Below, piece after piece: positions 60,836 through 64,000 of a stretch of 64,000 nucleotides of DNA (within the stretch, counting starts at the first letter, position 1; each line of letters begins with the position of its first letter). The position numbers were made by a program, and so were the translations under genes. The DNA is from Cardinalis cardinalis (Eukaryota > Chordata > Aves > Passeriformes > Cardinalidae). The notes under the pieces were generated by a model. The model saw only the letters and a list, made by a program, of their open reading frames with translations, did not search any database and had not been told where the DNA came from. The stretch lies in NCBI GenBank assembly GCA_014549065.1, contig JACDOX010000034.1:3887191-3951190 (forward strand), in the 5' to 3' direction.

Positions 60836-63800
60836 GGTATCTTGTATTCGTTACTTTTTATTTTTCTTCAATGAATGAAAATTCACAGCACCATTCCCCA
60901 CAAGNNTTGGTCCANCAGATTTGTACTGTGGCCTGCTCTGTTTTTGTAGGTGCCATTGCATGAACATTACTTCTCTCATCCACCAAGTATTATCCTGTAT
61001 TTCTGTGCAGTGGCACTTGGGGAAGCAGAGCCACAGTATAGTTATTCCTGGCCAAAATTTTTAACATTATTTGGTGACAATGTGGCCTTGAATGTGGAGC
61101 ATGTNAGCTCCATTCTTTCTGAAAAACCTTTTTAAAGATAAGCCAAAATTAAGACGTAAAATCATGTCTTTGTTCCCTCACATTACAGAGAAATTAAGTT
61201 GGTTCTGTTGTCTTTTGTGTGTGCTTTTCACATTGATCTCTTCCTAGCCTGTTACCTGTGCCAGTAGGAACATGTCTTCCTGAAACTGAGCTTTTGGTAG
61301 AGACATTAGTACACAAATACCTCAAGTCTTTCNCCTGATACTGCTTTTACCAGGTTTAGTTTGACTTTGTTTCCTAGACTTGAATTCTTGCCCAAGGACA
61401 AGCCAATGTTTGGCTCTTGCCTTTTTCAGAAAGTGCTGGTGGTGATGTAATCAGTTCCTTACTGTCAATGTGTCNCTTTTCAGTTGGCTAGCACAGCAAT
61501 AGATTAAAAACTTAAGTGGGTGGAAAACCAGCTTTAATGAATTAAGATGGTTCATAATTATTTCTAATGTTACTGTTCTCTGAGGACATAGTCACCCATG
61601 AATATGCTGCATTATTTTAAAAAAGACTAATTTCCCCAAAAGAGAAAGATAATTTTANATAAAAAGCTAACCACTCACTATCTATGTAGATATTTCCATT
61701 TACCTTTTTACTGCAAGTAAATGTTATTAGCATAGTCCATAAATGAAGAATTGAAGTGAATAATATAATCCTGCCTTTTTCTGCATTTGTCTCAACTCAT
61801 GGACCTCAAAGTTAAGTGGCTTTGGTGAAGCTGGGGAGAATATTTGCCTTGGATATGTTTAGGTAAGTAAATTTTTTGTTGATAAGAAGCTGTACAGACC
61901 ATAGGACAACATGGAATGTTGTGTTATTCAGTATAATCCCTTTCCCCCAGAACGTTTTTATAACTGTCCAAGCTTTTGNTCACCATCTTTTTACATGATC
62001 AAATTCACTTTCTGTGTCTAGAGGCTACAGAGATTAAAAAACTGATATCTCTTAGAAAATTAAGCTTCAACATTCATCTTTGGTATCTCTTCCGAGATCT
62101 GTGGCACTCCCTCTGGTGAGTACTTGCCAGGAATGCTTTTCNTGGGTATTTATAGCAGTATTTTTTTTGAAACTAAATCTTTCATTATAGACTTTGGCTT
62201 TTGGGCTCATTTTTATTCCATATCTCTACTTCGGTTGCACAAGACCTGTGACATGTGGTGATCCAGTGAAATTAGAAGAGTTTTCAGTTTAATATAGGTT
62301 TACACAAGTTTTGAGACTTTGTGCAAGTTTTGGAATATAATTCAAACAACTTTTTCCAGTAGCATCATTGAAGTCTTCCAAATATTTCCTAATATATTCT
62401 GATAATTCTTGGCTTCATANCATATTGATCATTAAAGTTATCTAGCTAAAGAAAGAACCTGGGGGAAAATGAAGATGAGGTGAATGAGATACTGAAAATG
62501 CATCAGTAGGGATATTTCTTAAAGAAAAGTAGATAGATCAAAGATCTCAAAACAGGAGGAGAGGGAATTGACTGACAGCTCATCTGTCTATGTATACTCC
62601 CTTGGGTGAAGATCTCTGATCCACAGCACCGGGTCACTGAGATAGTGGTTTAAGTCAAACAAGGCTGACCAGTAAGAAATCTCAAAGTCTGTTTTNCAAG
62701 TTGTATTGTCGATTCAGTGATGTTCTTTCTGTTATATACATGATGCCTGATATGAATTTCCAGATGTGGGCAATTTCCCACCATTAAAGCTTGGAAGTGT
62801 GCTTATCTTGAAGAAACAAATAGTCTTAGATGTTTCTTGCATGATACCTGAGGGCCTCCCTCAAGTCTATNCATTCTGCTGACCAGGCCTCAGTCACCTG
62901 AAAAGTCATCCCTCTCTCACCTGAAAGTAAGCTTATGCTTTCTTGGTTTTCTGGGAGAATTTAAGCANATGTGTAAGAGTCCATTACAGAACTGCAATAT
63001 TAGCTTCCTTTAGAATCCTAAGTTTTACTAAAAGTAGTGACTTCCCAAACTTCCNATCATTTGTCATCACATTTCTATGTAGTTCCCAGCCCTGGGAAGT
63101 CACTCAACCTGATCCTGTGATCCCATTCATTTTGTTTGGGTTTTGTTTTTTGGGGTTTTTTTTAATTTTTAGCTGTTGACTTCAATTTGAGCAGATCTAG
63201 GCCAAAAAATTGTTTTACCTGGTAATATGGTAAAAATAGTACTTAATAACCTGAATAAGAGGCGAAGAAGCCTGGTTTTTTGTTTTCTCCCTTCAGCTAA
63301 TTCATAATGGTTTCCATCCTTTCTTCTTGTTATTTCATTATTCTCCCTTCTTCATTTGTAAACTCAAAATAGTTACAGTAAATACGAAAAAAAAAAATAG
63401 AAGAACCCCTCATTACAAATGCTGCTGAGGTTGTAGCTCTCTTAGAAATACCTGTGGTAAATTTCAAGGAGCTGCAATATTCGGCATGCTGTGATGTGCT
63501 GTGTNCTATGATAGCTACCCTGCTATCAACACTGAGATAGCTAATTTAANGATAGCTCCAATATGTTCCCTTGAGCTCTCGTGACTCCTGGAGTGTTGAC
63601 TGTGAATAAGTACTCTGATTACACAGTGAATGAGTATTCTATGTAATATATGGGGTATACCCAACAAGATAATGGAAAATAGAAAATGGAAAATGAAAAA
63701 TTGNAAAGGAAGAGTGCTTTTCTCCCAGTATTGCAGGTATTCAGTTTGACTGTAGGAAATGAAAAAGGTGAAGNAAATTATGTGAGGGAAGTGCAGGACA

Positions 63801-64000
63801 CCATCATAAGAATTACTGTCTTTTTCTTCTTGTGAAAGGGCAGCATTAAAATTCAGACCATCCCAGCAGCAGGAGCAGCATCAGTGCCTTTCAGGAACAG
63901 GGAANTGCAATTCAACAGTGCTTGCATTTGTCAGCAGATCATGGAATTGGGAAGGGGGAAACCCACATTAAAGATGTCAGCATTTCTGNACTGACTTCAG
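60836..64000 (+). other. PDGFD: PDGFD intron 1, low-quality end of window
   Basis: No exon or transposon recognised. N calls occur about every 150-200 bases. Short A-rich repeats (GGAAAAT/AGAAAAT units) are at about 63672-63703. PDGFD exon 2 was looked for through its conserved CUB start (NGYVQSPRFPNSYP-like) and not seen. Confidence 0.5.

Noticed and set aside
15881..64000. Possible PDGFD exon 2 inside the window
   Set aside because: I looked for the conserved start of the CUB domain and for an acceptor in phase 1 leading into it and found none. A tblastn with vertebrate PDGFD exon 2 would settle it.
1..64000. Bacterial-type systems, CRISPR arrays, operons
   Set aside because: The base composition, CR1 and LTR repeats, CpG island and split gene show vertebrate nuclear DNA; no regularly spaced repeats of CRISPR type are present.

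Overview
This window is almost certainly bird nuclear DNA. The evidence is many CR1 LINE fragments, several ending in the avian CR1 tail of repeated ATTCTATGAT-like units, plus a solo LTR of an avian ERVL-like type, in AT-rich non-coding sequence with one sharp CpG island. I cannot name the species.

Only one protein-coding exon can be supported: the first coding exon of PDGFD (platelet-derived growth factor D), plus strand, 15751-15880. It encodes a 43-residue signal-peptide/N-terminal segment ending in a phase-1 GT donor. It sits in a CpG island (about 14.93-16.87 kb) with GC boxes and no TATA box. The 5' leader carries a 10-codon upstream ORF in better start context than the main AUG. I saw no PDGFD exon 2 (start of the CUB domain), so everything from 15881 to the window end is read as intron 1.

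Layout: 1-14.9 kb is 5' flanking sequence with two sizeable CR1 fragments (371-1240 minus; 7062-7864 plus) and a striking 39-bp perfect inverted repeat at 12060-12159. 14.93-16.87 kb is the promoter, exon 1 and CpG-rich start of intron 1. 15.9-64 kb is intron 1 with at least eleven further CR1 fragments, several lacking most of the reverse transcriptase region. At 21.1-22.8 kb an antisense CR1 is split by a 595-bp solo LTR with recognisable 5-bp target duplications. A (TG)n(TA)n microsatellite lies at 34955-35020.

No tRNA, rRNA, CRISPR, bacterial-type operon or other intact gene was recognised. The most interesting items are the PDGFD upstream ORF, the 12-kb inverted repeat, the nested LTR/CR1 structure, the RT-deleted CR1 copies and two intronic hairpins near 19.5-19.7 kb. 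Single-base N calls are strongly concentrated in the last 6 kb, so small differences there should be treated with care.
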